In this document: positions 6,990 through 18,343 of the stretch, piece by piece
Layout: each line of letters opens with the position of its first letter
Position numbering within the stretch: position 1 is the first letter of the stretch
Origin: Prauserella aidingensis
GTDB lineage: Bacteria; Actinomycetota; Actinomycetes; Mycobacteriales; Pseudonocardiaceae
DNA: 64,000 nucleotides
Direction: 5' to 3'
Assembly: GCF_024171865.1 (NCBI RefSeq)
Contig: NZ_JAMTCN010000004.1
Coordinates: 62,001 to 126,000, forward strand
Translations under genes and position numbers: made by a program
The notes under the pieces: generated by a model
Databases searched by the model: none
Told to the model about the DNA's origin: nothing
What the model saw: the letters and a program-made list of their open reading frames with translations, nothing else

Positions 6990-9782
6990 TCACTCCTCGG
7001 GATCGGGCTGGTCGTCGGTGGTCGGCGGCGGGTCGTCGCCGCGGATGAACGCCAGCGTCGCAGGCAGGTCGTCCGGTTTGACCAGCACGTCGCGGGCCTT
7101 CGACCCCTCCGAGGGGCCGACGACGCCCCTGCTCTCCAGCAGGTCCATCAGCCGCCCGGCCTTGGCGAAGCCGACACGGAGCTTGCGCTGCAGCATCGAC
7201 GTCGAGCCGAACTGCGAGGTGACGACGAGCTCGGTGGCCTGCAGCAGCACGTCGAGGTCGTCGCCGATGTCCTCGTCGATCTGCTTCTTCTCGTCGGCCT
7301 TCGCCTGGGTGACGCCCTCGGTGTAGTCGGGCTCGCCCTGCTGTTTGGTGAAGTCGACGACCGACTGGATCTCGTCGTCGCCGATGAACGAACCCTGGAT
7401 GCGGATCGTCTTGCCCGCGCCCATCGGCAGGTACAGCCCGTCACCCATGCCGATCAGCTTCTCGGCGCCCGGCTGGTCGAGGATGACGCGCGAGTCGGTC
7501 AGCGACGACGTGGCGAACGCCAGTCGCGAGGGCACGTTCGTCTTGATCAGGCCGGTGACGACGTCGACCGACGGCCGTTGCGTCGCCAGGATCAGGTGGA
7601 TGCCTGCCGCACGCGCCTTCTGGGTGATGCGGACGATCGCGTCCTCGACGTCCCGCGGCGCGGTCATCATCAGGTCGGCGAGCTCGTCGACGATGGCGAG
7701 GATGTACGGGTAGGGCCGGTACTCGCGCTCGCTGCCGGGCGGCGCGGTGATCTCGCCGGAGCGCACCTTCTCGTTGAAGTCGTCGATGTGGCGCACCCGG
7801 TTGGCCTGCATGTCCTGGTACCGCTGTTCCATCTCCTCCACCAGCCACGCCAGCGCCGCGGCCGCCTTCTTCGGCTGGGTGATGATGGGGGTGATCAGGT
7901 GCGGGATGCCTTCGTACGGCGTCAGCTCGACCATCTTCGGGTCGATGAGGATCATGCGGCACTCGTCGGGCGTCGACCGTGCCAGCAGCGAGACGAGCAT
8001 CGAGTTGACGAAGCTCGACTTACCGGAACCGGTGGACCCGGCGACGAGCAGGTGCGGCATCTTCGTGAGGTTCGCCGTCACGAATTCGCCCTCGATGTCC
8101 TTGCCCAGGCCGATCACCATCGGGTGCGCGTCCTTCGCGGCCTTCGCCGACCGCAGGACGTCGCCGAGCCGCACCATCTCGCGGTCGGAGTTGGGCACCT
8201 CGATGCCGACGGCCGACTTGCCGGGGATCGGCGCCAGCAGCCGGACATTGTCCGTGGCGACGGCGTAGGCGATGTTCTTCGTCAGCGCCGTGATCTTCTC
8301 GACCTTCACACCGGGGCCGAGTTCCACCTCGTAGCGAGTCACCGTCGGACCGCGGACGAACCCGGTGACCTGGGCGTCGATGTTGAACTGTTCCAGCACG
8401 CCCGTGATCGACTCGATCATGGCGTCGTTGACCTTGCTCCGGGCCTTCGGCGGGTCGCCGAGCGTGAGCAGGTCGGGTGGCGGCAGGGTGTAGTCGCCGT
8501 CGACGGTCCGCGTGATCGCCAGGGCAGGCTCGGCCTGCGCGGTCTCGGTCTTCGCCTCCGCCTTCTCCGCTGCCTTCGCGGCGGGTTTCGCCGCGGCCTT
8601 CGCGGCCGCTCCGTCGACGGCCGTGTCGGTCGCCTTCGGCCGGGCCACGGCCTGCTCCGCCGCACCGCTCGCGGCGTCCTCGCCGTCGAGCATCTCGTCG
8701 AGCGTCGACGACCCGGACGCGGACTGCCGGCGCCGCGACGGCTTGCGCAACCGCACGGCGGACGGATCCCCCTCGGCCACGGGATCGGCATCCCGACGCC
8801 CGCGCGAGGCCTCGTCGTCGGACTCGAACGCGTCGTCGGCGGGCTCGGTGCCCCATTCGCTGAGCCGCCGGGGGATGTCGCGCACCGGCGTTCCGGTGAA
8901 CACGAGCACCCCGAACACGAGCGCCAGCACCAGCAGCGGGGCGGCGACCCACACGGTGACCCCGCGGGCGAGCAGGTCGCCCGAGAACCAGCCGAGTCCG
9001 CCGCCCGCGTACATCAGGCCCTCGTGCCCCTGCGGCCGCGCGTTGATCAGGTGCAGCAGGCCGAGCACCGCCAGGCCCAGCAACAGCAGGCCGATGACCC
9101 GTCGTGGGCGCGTGTCCGGATTCGGCTCCGAGCGCATCAACGCGACGGCGAGCACGAGCAGGACCAGCGGGATCGCCACCGAGCCCGCACCAAACACCGT
9201 GCGCATGGCGATCGTGACGATCTCCCCGATCGGCCCGGCGCTCTCCCACAGCACGCCGACGGCCGTGACGAGCGACAGGGCGATCAACCCGAGCGCGAGA
9301 CCGTCCCTGCGGTGCTCGGGCTCGAGTTCACGGGTGCGGCCGACCGTGCGGGCCAGCCCGCCGACGACCTTCGCCGCGAGGTTCCAGCCGCCGCGTACGG
9401 CCGATCCCGAGCTGCGTTTCGCGCCCGACGTCGCCCCGGCGCCCTTGCCGCCCGTGGCGGGTTTCCTGGCCGGCGTGCGCGAGGACGACGCCGTCCGGGT
9501 GCGCGCCGACGACGCTCCCTTGGCACCGGACCCCTTGGCACCCTTCGCCGCACTGCCCTTCGCCGCACTGCCCTTCGCCGCACTGCCCTTCGCCGCACTG
9601 CCCTTCGCCGCACTGCCCTTCGCCGCACTGCCCTTTGCGGCGCCGCCCTTCTTGGCGGCGGAGGTGCGCGCACCGGAACCCCGGGCACCGCCCGAGCCAC
9701 GGGAACCGCCGGACGTGGCGCCGGAACCTCCCGATCCCCGCGCCGCGCCGCCCCGGCCTTTCGTCACCGACCCACTCGCCAT
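6990..9782 (-). CDS. ftsK: DNA translocase FtsK/SpoIIIE
   Basis: A 930-residue septal DNA pump that moves chromosome ends through the division septum and helps dimer resolution. The first 130 residues are a basic, low-complexity tail with six AAKGS repeats. Four membrane helices follow at about residues 170-310, then a variable linker rich in Ala, Lys and Glu. The RecA-like motor carries Walker A GSTGSGKS at about residue 585 and Walker B RMILIDPK at about 612. The winged-helix gamma domain that reads KOPS sequences lies at about 840-905. The ATG at 9782 has no Shine-Dalgarno; TACCGT ends 6 bases upstream, pointing to leaderless transcription. It corresponds to Rv2748c. Confidence 0.96.
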   Translation of the reverse strand: MASGSVTKGRGGAARGSGGSGATSGGSRGSGGARGSGARTSAAKKGGAAKGSAAKGSAAKGSAAKGSAAKGSAAKGSAAKGAKGSGAKGASSARTRTASSSRTPARKPATGGKGAGATSGAKRSSGSAVRGGWNLAAKVVGGLARTVGRTRELEPEHRRDGLALGLIALSLVTAVGVLWESAGPIGEIVTIAMRTVFGAGSVAIPLVLLVLAVALMRSEPNPDTRPRRVIGLLLLGLAVLGLLHLINARPQGHEGLMYAGGGLGWFSGDLLARGVTVWVAAPLLVLALVFGVLVFTGTPVRDIPRRLSEWGTEPADDAFESDDEASRGRRDADPVAEGDPSAVRLRKPSRRRQSASGSSTLDEMLDGEDAASGAAEQAVARPKATDTAVDGAAAKAAAKPAAKAAEKAEAKTETAQAEPALAITRTVDGDYTLPPPDLLTLGDPPKARSKVNDAMIESITGVLEQFNIDAQVTGFVRGPTVTRYEVELGPGVKVEKITALTKNIAYAVATDNVRLLAPIPGKSAVGIEVPNSDREMVRLGDVLRSAKAAKDAHPMVIGLGKDIEGEFVTANLTKMPHLLVAGSTGSGKSSFVNSMLVSLLARSTPDECRMILIDPKMVELTPYEGIPHLITPIITQPKKAAAALAWLVEEMEQRYQDMQANRVRHIDDFNEKVRSGEITAPPGSEREYRPYPYILAIVDELADLMMTAPRDVEDAIVRITQKARAAGIHLILATQRPSVDVVTGLIKTNVPSRLAFATSSLTDSRVILDQPGAEKLIGMGDGLYLPMGAGKTIRIQGSFIGDDEIQSVVDFTKQQGEPDYTEGVTQAKADEKKQIDEDIGDDLDVLLQATELVVTSQFGSTSMLQRKLRVGFAKAGRLMDLLESRGVVGPSEGSKARDVLVKPDDLPATLAFIRGDDPPPTTDDQPDPEE
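9541..9630. repeat. six perfect 15-base tandem repeats inside ftsK
   Basis: The unit CCCTTCGCCGCACTG is repeated six times without a mismatch, followed by a degenerate seventh copy at 9631-9645. Read on the minus strand it encodes the AAKGS pentapeptide array in the N-terminal tail of FtsK. Exact identity at the DNA level suggests recent slippage expansion. Confidence 0.95.
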
Positions 9783-9925
9783 GGCCCCACGGTAACCGGA
9801 TCATCACCTGCGTCCCAGCCGCCACACGCGGCCCGCGCGTCACGAACGACGAGGTCACACTGCGGCCCGTCCGCACCGCCGCCCGGGAGGCTGCGCTCAT
9901 CCGTGCGCGTGACATCCTTCTGGGC

Positions 9926-10750
9926 ATGCTGAGCGGTACCACCGGCAGTCACACCGACGATCACAGTCCGTCACGGGGCGGCGGGACTCCGGCGATCTGG
10001 CGCGCGATGCTCGCCGCGGACCACAACCTCGTCCGTGTCGCGGGCAGGTTGCGGGTCACCGGATCCGTCGCGCGGCGACTGCGCGGCAGGCCGCTGCTCA
10101 TCGCGGCGAACCACATCGGCAACTTCGACCCGTTCGTGCTCATGGCCGCGTGCCGGTCGATCGGGCTGGCTCCCCGGTTCATGCTCGCGGGCGGCCTCCT
10201 CGACGCGCCGGTGCTCGGCTCCGCACTGAAGGCCAGCGGCCACCTGCGGGTCGACCGGGGTTCGGCCTCGGCCGTGCAGCAGTTCGCCGACGCCGTCGAC
10301 GAACTCAGATCGACGCGGGTGCCGATCATCGTCTACCCCGAGGGACGGATCAGCCACGACCGCGGCTTGTGGCCCGAGCGCGGCAAGACGGGCCTCGCCC
10401 GGCTCGCCCTGGGATCAGGCGTACCGGTCGTGCCGATCAGCCAGTGGGGCGCGCACGAGGCCGTCTACTGGGGCACGCCGACCGTCAGCGGGTTCGGCGA
10501 CCTCGTCCCGCTGGCACGGTCCGGCTTCACCGCGCCGCTGCGCAGGCCGACCTTCCGGGTCCACTTCGGCGAACCCGTGGACCTCTCCGAGTTCGACGCG
10601 GGCACACCCGGCCACGCGGTGAAGGCACACGCCAAGATCATGCGGACGATCACCGAGGGGCTCGTCCCGCTGCGCCGCGACGAACCCGACGTCCCGAGGT
10701 TCCGGGATCCGACCAGGCCGACGGACACGGTCAGTCCCTGGCGCCCGTGA
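9926..10750 (+). CDS. lysophospholipid / 1-acylglycerol-3-phosphate acyltransferase family protein
   Basis: A 274-residue PlsC-type acyltransferase. The catalytic H-x4-D motif is NHIGNFDPF, and the phosphate-binding motif is VYPEGRIS about 80 residues later. Such enzymes transfer acyl groups to lysophospholipids or related acceptors at the inner membrane. There is no signal peptide, but Leu/Ala-rich stretches could attach it to the membrane. The ATG at 9926 is the most upstream ATG close to the start of homology; the frame stays open upstream without a good Shine-Dalgarno, so the start is uncertain. Its 3' end overlaps the convergent Lrp gene by 20 bases. It is not in an operon, so its substrate cannot be inferred from context. 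Confidence 0.85.
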   Translation: MLSGTTGSHTDDHSPSRGGGTPAIWRAMLAADHNLVRVAGRLRVTGSVARRLRGRPLLIAANHIGNFDPFVLMAACRSIGLAPRFMLAGGLLDAPVLGSALKASGHLRVDRGSASAVQQFADAVDELRSTRVPIIVYPEGRISHDRGLWPERGKTGLARLALGSGVPVVPISQWGAHEAVYWGTPTVSGFGDLVPLARSGFTAPLRRPTFRVHFGEPVDLSEFDAGTPGHAVKAHAKIMRTITEGLVPLRRDEPDVPRFRDPTRPTDTVSPWRP

Positions 10751-11240
10751 CCTCGTCGACCCCGTCCGGTCCCCGCGTCGGGAGCGCCGCCCCGGTGCGC
10801 ACCGGGTCGAGGACGAACAGCGTCGTGTAGCGCTTGACGTTCGGGTCCTGCTGGAACAACCGTTTGGCGACCTCGTTCTTGTGCCGCATGCCGACGCAGG
10901 CCAGCACCACGACGTAGTCGTAGTCGCCCGAGACCTCGTAGGCCTGCTGGACCTCCGGGGTGTCGAGCAGCCTGGCCCGGTACCGGCGTCCCTCCTCGGG
11001 AGTGTCGTCCTCGATCGTCACCAGGCACACGGCCAGGATGACCTCCGGTACGTGGCGCGGGTCCAGCACCGCCACGTTGTGGCTGAGCAGGCCGCCCGTG
11101 CGATAACGCTGCACCCGGCGCAACACCGCGCTCGGGGACAGCCCCACCTCGTCACCCAGGTCCCGCAGCGTGCGGGACGCGTCGCGCTGCAGCAGGGCGA
11201 GCAGGTCGTGGTCGAGGTCGTCCAGCCGCAGATCGCTCAC
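10731..11240 (-). CDS. Lrp/AsnC family transcriptional regulator
   Basis: A 169-residue feast/famine regulator. The N-terminal winged helix reads LDDLDHDLLALLQRDASRTLRDLGDEVGLSPSAVLRRVQRY (residues about 6-47), and the C-terminal RAM effector domain contains AYEVSGDYDYVVVLAC. The GTG at 11240 is chosen because the Lrp domain starts right after it. An alternative longer frame reads through the intergenic promoter and is rejected. The gene diverges from an EamA permease, the usual layout for an Lrp regulator that controls an exporter of amino acids or related metabolites. The intergenic region holds the 8-base palindrome CAATATTG next to the start codon, a possible operator. Confidence 0.9.
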   Translation of the reverse strand: MSDLRLDDLDHDLLALLQRDASRTLRDLGDEVGLSPSAVLRRVQRYRTGGLLSHNVAVLDPRHVPEVILAVCLVTIEDDTPEEGRRYRARLLDTPEVQQAYEVSGDYDYVVVLACVGMRHKNEVAKRLFQQDPNVKRYTTLFVLDPVRTGAALPTRGPDGVDEVTGARD

Positions 11241-11242
11241 GC

Positions 11243-11250
11243 AACAATAT
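11243..11250. promoter_or_regulatory. possible Lrp operator, CAATATTG
   Basis: An AT-rich 8-base perfect palindrome lies 3 bases upstream of the Lrp GTG in an otherwise GC-rich divergent region. It could be the regulator's own site or part of a promoter -10 region. The evidence is its position and base composition only. Confidence 0.35.
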
Positions 11251-11344
11251 TGCGCGCGGCCGGGACGATTTTCAATCGGCCGCACGTCGGTTGCGGCTAC
11301 CGTCATCGGCGTCCCCCTCCGTTCGATCCCGCGAGGACACCTGC

Positions 11345-12349
11345 ATGACCACGACTCGCCCCGCCGGCCAGACCGGCGGCGACGCCGCCCCCGCCCCACC
11401 CGGTCCCCTTCGCCCGCACGCCGGCCGCGGGGTGCTGTTGCTGCTGGTGGCGTCGCTGTGCTTCGGCAGTTCCGGCGTGATCGGCAAACCCGCGATGACG
11501 GCGGGCCTCGGCCCGGAACAGGTCGCGGCCGCGCGGATCGGGATCGCGGCGGTGGTCATGCTCGCGTGCGTCGCGCTGCTGCGCCCCTCGCTGCTGCGGG
11601 TGCGGCGGGCACAGTGGCGGCTGCTGGTGGCCTACGGCCTGCTGGGCGTCGCGGGTGTGCAACTGCTGTACTTCGTGGCCGCGTCCCGCATCCCCGTCGG
11701 CGTGGCGATCCTGCTGGAGTTCACCTCGCCGGTGCTCGTGGCCCTGTGGGTCCGCTTCGTCCGGCGGGTGCGGCTGCCGTGGCCGATGTGGCTGGGCATC
11801 GCCTGCGCTCTCACCGGGCTGGCCATGGTGGCGCGGATCGGCGGCGGGATCACGCTCGACGCGGTCGGCCTGCTCGCCGGAGCCGGCGCGGCCGTGTGCT
11901 CGGCGGCGTACTTCCTGCTCGGCGAACGCGGTGTCGCCGAGCAACACCCGCTCGGGATGGTCACGTGGGGCATGACGGTCGGCGGCGTCGCCATGTGCGT
12001 CGTCGCGCCGCCGTGGACGTGGCCCGGCGACGTCGTGACGGCGCAGGCCGAACTCGGACCGTGGCAGCCGCCGGTGTGGGTGCTGCTCATCGCGGTGGCC
12101 CTGCTGTCGACGGTGCTGGCCTACAGTGCGGGCACCGCCTCGCTGCGCCACCTTCCCGCGGCCGCGGCGAGCGTGCTCGCCCTCATGGAGCCGCTGATCG
12201 CCACCGGGCTGGCCTGGCTGCTGCTCGGTGAGGCGCTCACCTGGACGCAGGTGCTCGGCGCGGCGATCCTGCTCGGCGGCGCCGCGCTCGTCCAGCTGAC
12301 GTCACCGAAGAAGCAGCCCGTGGGTGAACCCCTCCCGGTGGCCGACTAG
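11345..12349 (+). CDS. EamA/DMT superfamily permease
   Basis: A 334-residue membrane protein with about ten hydrophobic helices in two homologous EamA halves. The first half shows the typical LCFGSSGVIGKPAM and the RIGIAAVVML helix, and the second ends with the characteristic LAALMEPL-like AAASVLALMEPLIATGLAWLLLGEALTWTQVLGA. DMT transporters commonly export amino acids, threonine/homoserine or other metabolites. GAGGA lies 8 bases before the ATG at 11345, which decides this start over an upstream ATG in frame at 11291. The divergent Lrp gene is its likely regulator. The substrate is unknown. Confidence 0.9.
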   Translation: MTTTRPAGQTGGDAAPAPPGPLRPHAGRGVLLLLVASLCFGSSGVIGKPAMTAGLGPEQVAAARIGIAAVVMLACVALLRPSLLRVRRAQWRLLVAYGLLGVAGVQLLYFVAASRIPVGVAILLEFTSPVLVALWVRFVRRVRLPWPMWLGIACALTGLAMVARIGGGITLDAVGLLAGAGAAVCSAAYFLLGERGVAEQHPLGMVTWGMTVGGVAMCVVAPPWTWPGDVVTAQAELGPWQPPVWVLLIAVALLSTVLAYSAGTASLRHLPAAAASVLALMEPLIATGLAWLLLGEALTWTQVLGAAILLGGAALVQLTSPKKQPVGEPLPVAD

Positions 12350-12447
12350 CGCCGACCACACGCACTCCACCAGCGTGTGTCCTGCACCCCGACCGGCATG
12401 TCCTGCGGCCCCGCACGCGTGGTCCGCGCTTCCACCCGCAGGCGCGC

Positions 12448-12480
12448 CCCGCGGGCGCCCCGGCCCCGGGCACCCGCGGG
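12448..12480. terminator. hairpin between convergent EamA gene and rnj
   Basis: A 13-base stem with one mismatch (12448-12460 and 12468-12480) closes a 7-base loop in the 155-base space between two converging genes. It lacks a T tract, and it can act for both directions. Confidence 0.55.
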
Positions 12481-12504
12481 CAGGGCACCCGGGTGCGGGA
12501 GCGT

Positions 12505-15296
<2,792 letters not shown>

Positions 15297-15387
15297 TCAC
15301 GCCGCACGCCGGACGATCACCGGCGCCACCCCGTCACCACCGGAAGTTCTTGTGCCCGCCCGGCGCCGGGCCGGCCCGGCGTCACGG

Positions 15388-16929
15388 TCAGACGACGCCG
15401 CGCGTGGCCGACCCTTCGAGCCTGCCGCCCTCGGCGGGGACCAGGAAGCACAGCACGGAGCGGACCGGCGAGGCGTAGTCGTCGGAGGGCCTGCGATCCC
15501 ATTCGGCCTCGGTCGGGACGAGAGCCAGGAACCGGAGGTTCGGCCGGGCGTCGTCGCGCACGCGGTTGGTGTGGAACGTCGCCGCGCACTGGGCCTCGGC
15601 GAACGTCCGAAGCCGCTGCTCGCCCGGGTACGTCGCCGCCGCGGCGTCCGAATCGCTCGACTCCGGCACCGCCGCCGAGACGTCGTACAGCTGCGCGTCG
15701 TGCGCCTCGTCCTCGCAGTCGACCCAGTTGCTCGACGCGAGCGCACGTCCCGCCGCGAGCGGGGTGTTGACGCAGTAGTACGAGCTGCCGTCGAACTCGT
15801 AGTTGGCGATGTCGCCGCCGCGGCCGTAGGTGAGCGTCTCGGCCATCGCGTCGTCGGTGGCCGGGCCCCAGAACGGTTTGCCCGCGAAGAAGCCGCCGAC
15901 CAGCAGCGCCACCGCCGCGACCGCACCGCCGACGGTCAGCAGCCTGCGCCGGATCCTGCTCACCGGCGCGCGGCCCGCGCCGGACGGCGTGGCCTGCGTC
16001 GGCGCCCCGCCGTGGTGCACGGCCGTGGCCCCGACGTCGCCTCCGGGCGGGGTCTGCGGCCCCGGCTGCGCGACGCCGGGCTGCGCCGCGGCGGTCAGCA
16101 GACCCCGCGCCTGACCCGCCGGGATCCGAGCTTCCGGCGCCGTGGTCAGCATGCCCATGATCGCCGAGGCCAGCGGGCCGTGGGCCCGCGCGAGCGGCGG
16201 CATCTCGTGCATGATCGCGTGCAGCGTCGCCGCGGTGGTCGACCGTTGGAACGGCAGCGCACCCTCCGCCGCGAAGTACAGCGTCGCGCCGAGGGACCAC
16301 AGGTCGGAGGCCGCGAGCGCCTCCTGCCCCGCGACGCGCTCGGGCGCCATGAATGCCGGGGAGCCGACGAGCATCCCGCTCGTGGTGATCCTCGGGTCGT
16401 CGACGGCCTGTGCGATGCCGAAGTCGGTCAGCTTCACCCGACCGTTCGGTGCGACCATGATGTTGCCGGGTTTGACGTCGCGATGGACGATCCCGGCCCG
16501 GTGCGCGGCCTCGAGCGCCGACAGGACCTGCTCACCGATCCGCGCCACCTCGTGTGCCGGCAGCGGGCCACGCCGGTCGACCAGGTCGGACAGGGTCGGA
16601 GCCTCGACCAGCTCCATGACGATGAACGTCGCGTCACCGTCGGCGACGACGTCGAACACCGTCACCACGGCCGGGTCGTTGAGCCGCCCTCCGGTGCGGA
16701 CCTCCCGCAGGATGCGCTCGGAGAACACGCCCGCGTCCTCGGCGCCGTCCGGCAGCCGGAGTTCCTTCACCGCGACGTGCCTGCCGATCACGGTGTCCTC
16801 GCCGCGCCAGACGACACCCATGCCGCCGCGGCCCAGCTCCTCCAACAGGGCGTACCGCCCGGCCACCGTGCGCAACGGCGCGTGCGCCCGCGTACTCGAA
16901 TCGGTCTGCTGCTCGGGGTTCTCGGTCAC
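15388..16929 (-). CDS. transmembrane serine/threonine protein kinase (PknB-like)
   Basis: A 513-residue receptor-type kinase. Residues 24-280 form a Hanks kinase with glycine loop LGRGGMGVVW, ATP-binding lysine in HVAVKEL, catalytic HRDVKPGNIM at about residue 150, metal-binding DFG at about 170 and the APE-like SPAFMAPERV. A Pro/Ala-rich juxtamembrane linker follows, then one membrane helix at about residues 325-345. The extracytoplasmic domain of about 165 residues contains several cysteines (YYCVN, WVDCED, AQCAA, VLCFL) and shows no PASTA repeats. Its ligand is unknown. GAGGG precedes the GTG start. It is inserted between the thyX-ACT pair and dapA, which are adjacent in mycobacteria. Confidence 0.92.
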   Translation of the reverse strand: MTENPEQQTDSSTRAHAPLRTVAGRYALLEELGRGGMGVVWRGEDTVIGRHVAVKELRLPDGAEDAGVFSERILREVRTGGRLNDPAVVTVFDVVADGDATFIVMELVEAPTLSDLVDRRGPLPAHEVARIGEQVLSALEAAHRAGIVHRDVKPGNIMVAPNGRVKLTDFGIAQAVDDPRITTSGMLVGSPAFMAPERVAGQEALAASDLWSLGATLYFAAEGALPFQRSTTAATLHAIMHEMPPLARAHGPLASAIMGMLTTAPEARIPAGQARGLLTAAAQPGVAQPGPQTPPGGDVGATAVHHGGAPTQATPSGAGRAPVSRIRRRLLTVGGAVAAVALLVGGFFAGKPFWGPATDDAMAETLTYGRGGDIANYEFDGSSYYCVNTPLAAGRALASSNWVDCEDEAHDAQLYDVSAAVPESSDSDAAAATYPGEQRLRTFAEAQCAATFHTNRVRDDARPNLRFLALVPTEAEWDRRPSDDYASPVRSVLCFLVPAEGGRLEGSATRGVV

Positions 16930-16984
16930 ACGCCCTCACTTCGTCCTCACGGTGCGTGCCGCATCCTAGCGGCGTATCACCCGG

Positions 16985-17386
16985 TCAGACGTCGGCGCGG
17001 TGCACCTCGTGCCCTCCGGCTCGCAACGCGTCGATCGCCCGGTCCAGGTCGCCGCCCGTGACCAGGAAGTGGTCGGTGTCGAAGGTCGAGACCGCGAACA
17101 GTGCCACCCCGGCGGCCGCGAGCTCGCTCGACAGCGCCGCGACGATGCCGGTGAGGCTGAACGCGAGCGGGCCGCGCACGGTCAGCAACCGCCAGCCCGG
17201 TTCCGCACGGTCGGCGGCGGGCACGCGCTCGATCGGCCCGACCACCGACAGCTCCTCGGCGGTGCGGACCACGGACACGAACTCCCCGCCCGGCGGGTCG
17301 AGCAGCCGGGCGGGCACGGGTGCGGCCGCGTCGAACCGGGCGACCGTGTACTCCCCCGGCTGGACGTCGATGGCAAGCCGGCGCAT
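16985..17386 (-). CDS. ACT domain-containing protein
   Basis: A 133-residue protein with two ACT-like halves. The first is a short beta-rich part (residues 1-60, including EFVSVVRTAEELSVV), and the second is a classical ACT fold, LLTVRGPLAFSLTGIVAALSSELAAAGVALFAVSTFDTDHFLV. It resembles the stand-alone CASTOR/ACT_7 family, whose members sense amino acids. No catalytic domain is attached. The ATG at 17386 lies 8 bases after the thyX stop, so it is probably co-transcribed with thyX, and the kinase follows 55 bases later. The function is not known; amino-acid or nucleotide sensing is an inference from the fold. Confidence 0.8.
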   Translation of the reverse strand: MRRLAIDVQPGEYTVARFDAAAPVPARLLDPPGGEFVSVVRTAEELSVVGPIERVPAADRAEPGWRLLTVRGPLAFSLTGIVAALSSELAAAGVALFAVSTFDTDHFLVTGGDLDRAIDALRAGGHEVHRADV

Positions 17387-17394
17387 GGATCCCC

Positions 17395-18147
17395 TCACCC
17401 TTCCGCAACGCGGGGACTGGTCGCGACCTCGGTGCCGTCCGGCAGCTCGGAGATCGTGAAATCGTCGAACACGTTCGGTGCCGCCTTCTGCAGCTCCCGC
17501 AGACAGGCCACGGCCAGTTCGCGGATCTCGACGTCCGCGTGCTCGGTGGCACGCACCCCCACGAAGTGCCGCCAGGCGCGGTAGTTGCCGGTGACGACGA
17601 TCCGCGTCTCGGTGGCGTTCGGCAGCACCGCACGCGCGGCCTGACGCGCCTGCTTCCGGCGCAGCGTGGCGTTCGGCGCGTCGGCGAACTTCGCCTCGAG
17701 GCCGGCCAGCAGCTCGCGGTAGGCGTCCACGCCTGCCTGCGCCGCGGCGAGGAACTTCTCGTGCAGCTCGGGGTCGCCCGCGATGACGTCCGGCTCGACG
17801 ACCGCGGCGCCGCTCTCGGGCACGTACCGCTGCGAGAGCTGGGAGAACGAGAAGTGGCGGTGCCGGATCAGTTCGTGGGTCAGGGAGCGCGAGATGCCCG
17901 TGATGTAGAAGGTCACCGACCCGTGTTCGAGGACCGACAGGTGGCCGACCTCGATGATGTGGTCGAGATAGCCGGCGTTCGTCGCCGTCGTCGGGTTGGG
18001 CTTCTGCCACGACTGGTAGCAGGCTCGGCCCGCGAACTCGGCGAGCGCCTGTCCGCCGTCGGCGTCGGTGCTCCACGGCACGTCCTCGGGCGGGTAGAAC
18101 TCCGTCTTCGCGATCACGCGTACCTGCGGTGAGACCGTTTCGGCCAC
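17395..18147 (-). CDS. thyX: FAD-dependent thymidylate synthase
   Basis: A 250-residue flavin-dependent thymidylate synthase that methylates dUMP to dTMP with methylenetetrahydrofolate and NADPH. The defining ThyX motif RHR-x7-S is present as [14 protein letters not shown] at about residues 92-105. The catalytic arginine region near the C-terminus, [19 protein letters not shown], is also clear. The GTG start at 18147 has GAGGGAG 6 bases upstream. The order thyX-dapA-rnj follows Rv2754c-Rv2752c, here with an ACT gene and a kinase gene inserted after thyX. Confidence 0.96.
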   Translation of the reverse strand: MAETVSPQVRVIAKTEFYPPEDVPWSTDADGGQALAEFAGRACYQSWQKPNPTTATNAGYLDHIIEVGHLSVLEHGSVTFYITGISRSLTHELIRHRHFSFSQLSQRYVPESGAAVVEPDVIAGDPELHEKFLAAAQAGVDAYRELLAGLEAKFADAPNATLRRKQARQAARAVLPNATETRIVVTGNYRAWRHFVGVRATEHADVEIRELAVACLRELQKAAPNVFDDFTISELPDGTEVATSPRVAEG

Positions 18148-18343
18148 GTCCGACTCCCTCTGCCGACGACTCCCCGGCAGCGTACTGCCCGGGGCCGACG
18201 ATCCTGTCCCGGCTGCCGACGTGGCCGCGACCGGACGACGCGCGCCCGCCGACACCGCACGCACGCCGATCGACACCACCCGGTGCACCGAGTGACACCA
18301 CGTCCGGGTTGCGTGACGTCACCTTCGGCGTCACCATGGTGTC

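Noticed and set aside
6987-9932. 981-codon open frame on the plus strand opposite ftsK
   Set aside because: It is an antisense shadow caused by the high third-position GC of ftsK; its translation is rich in Arg, Gly, Asp and Val without any fold, and ftsK is certain.
15359-15370. self-complementary CCCGGCGCCGGG after the kinase gene as a terminator
   Set aside because: It has no room for a loop, and the surrounding sequence offers no longer stem; not called.
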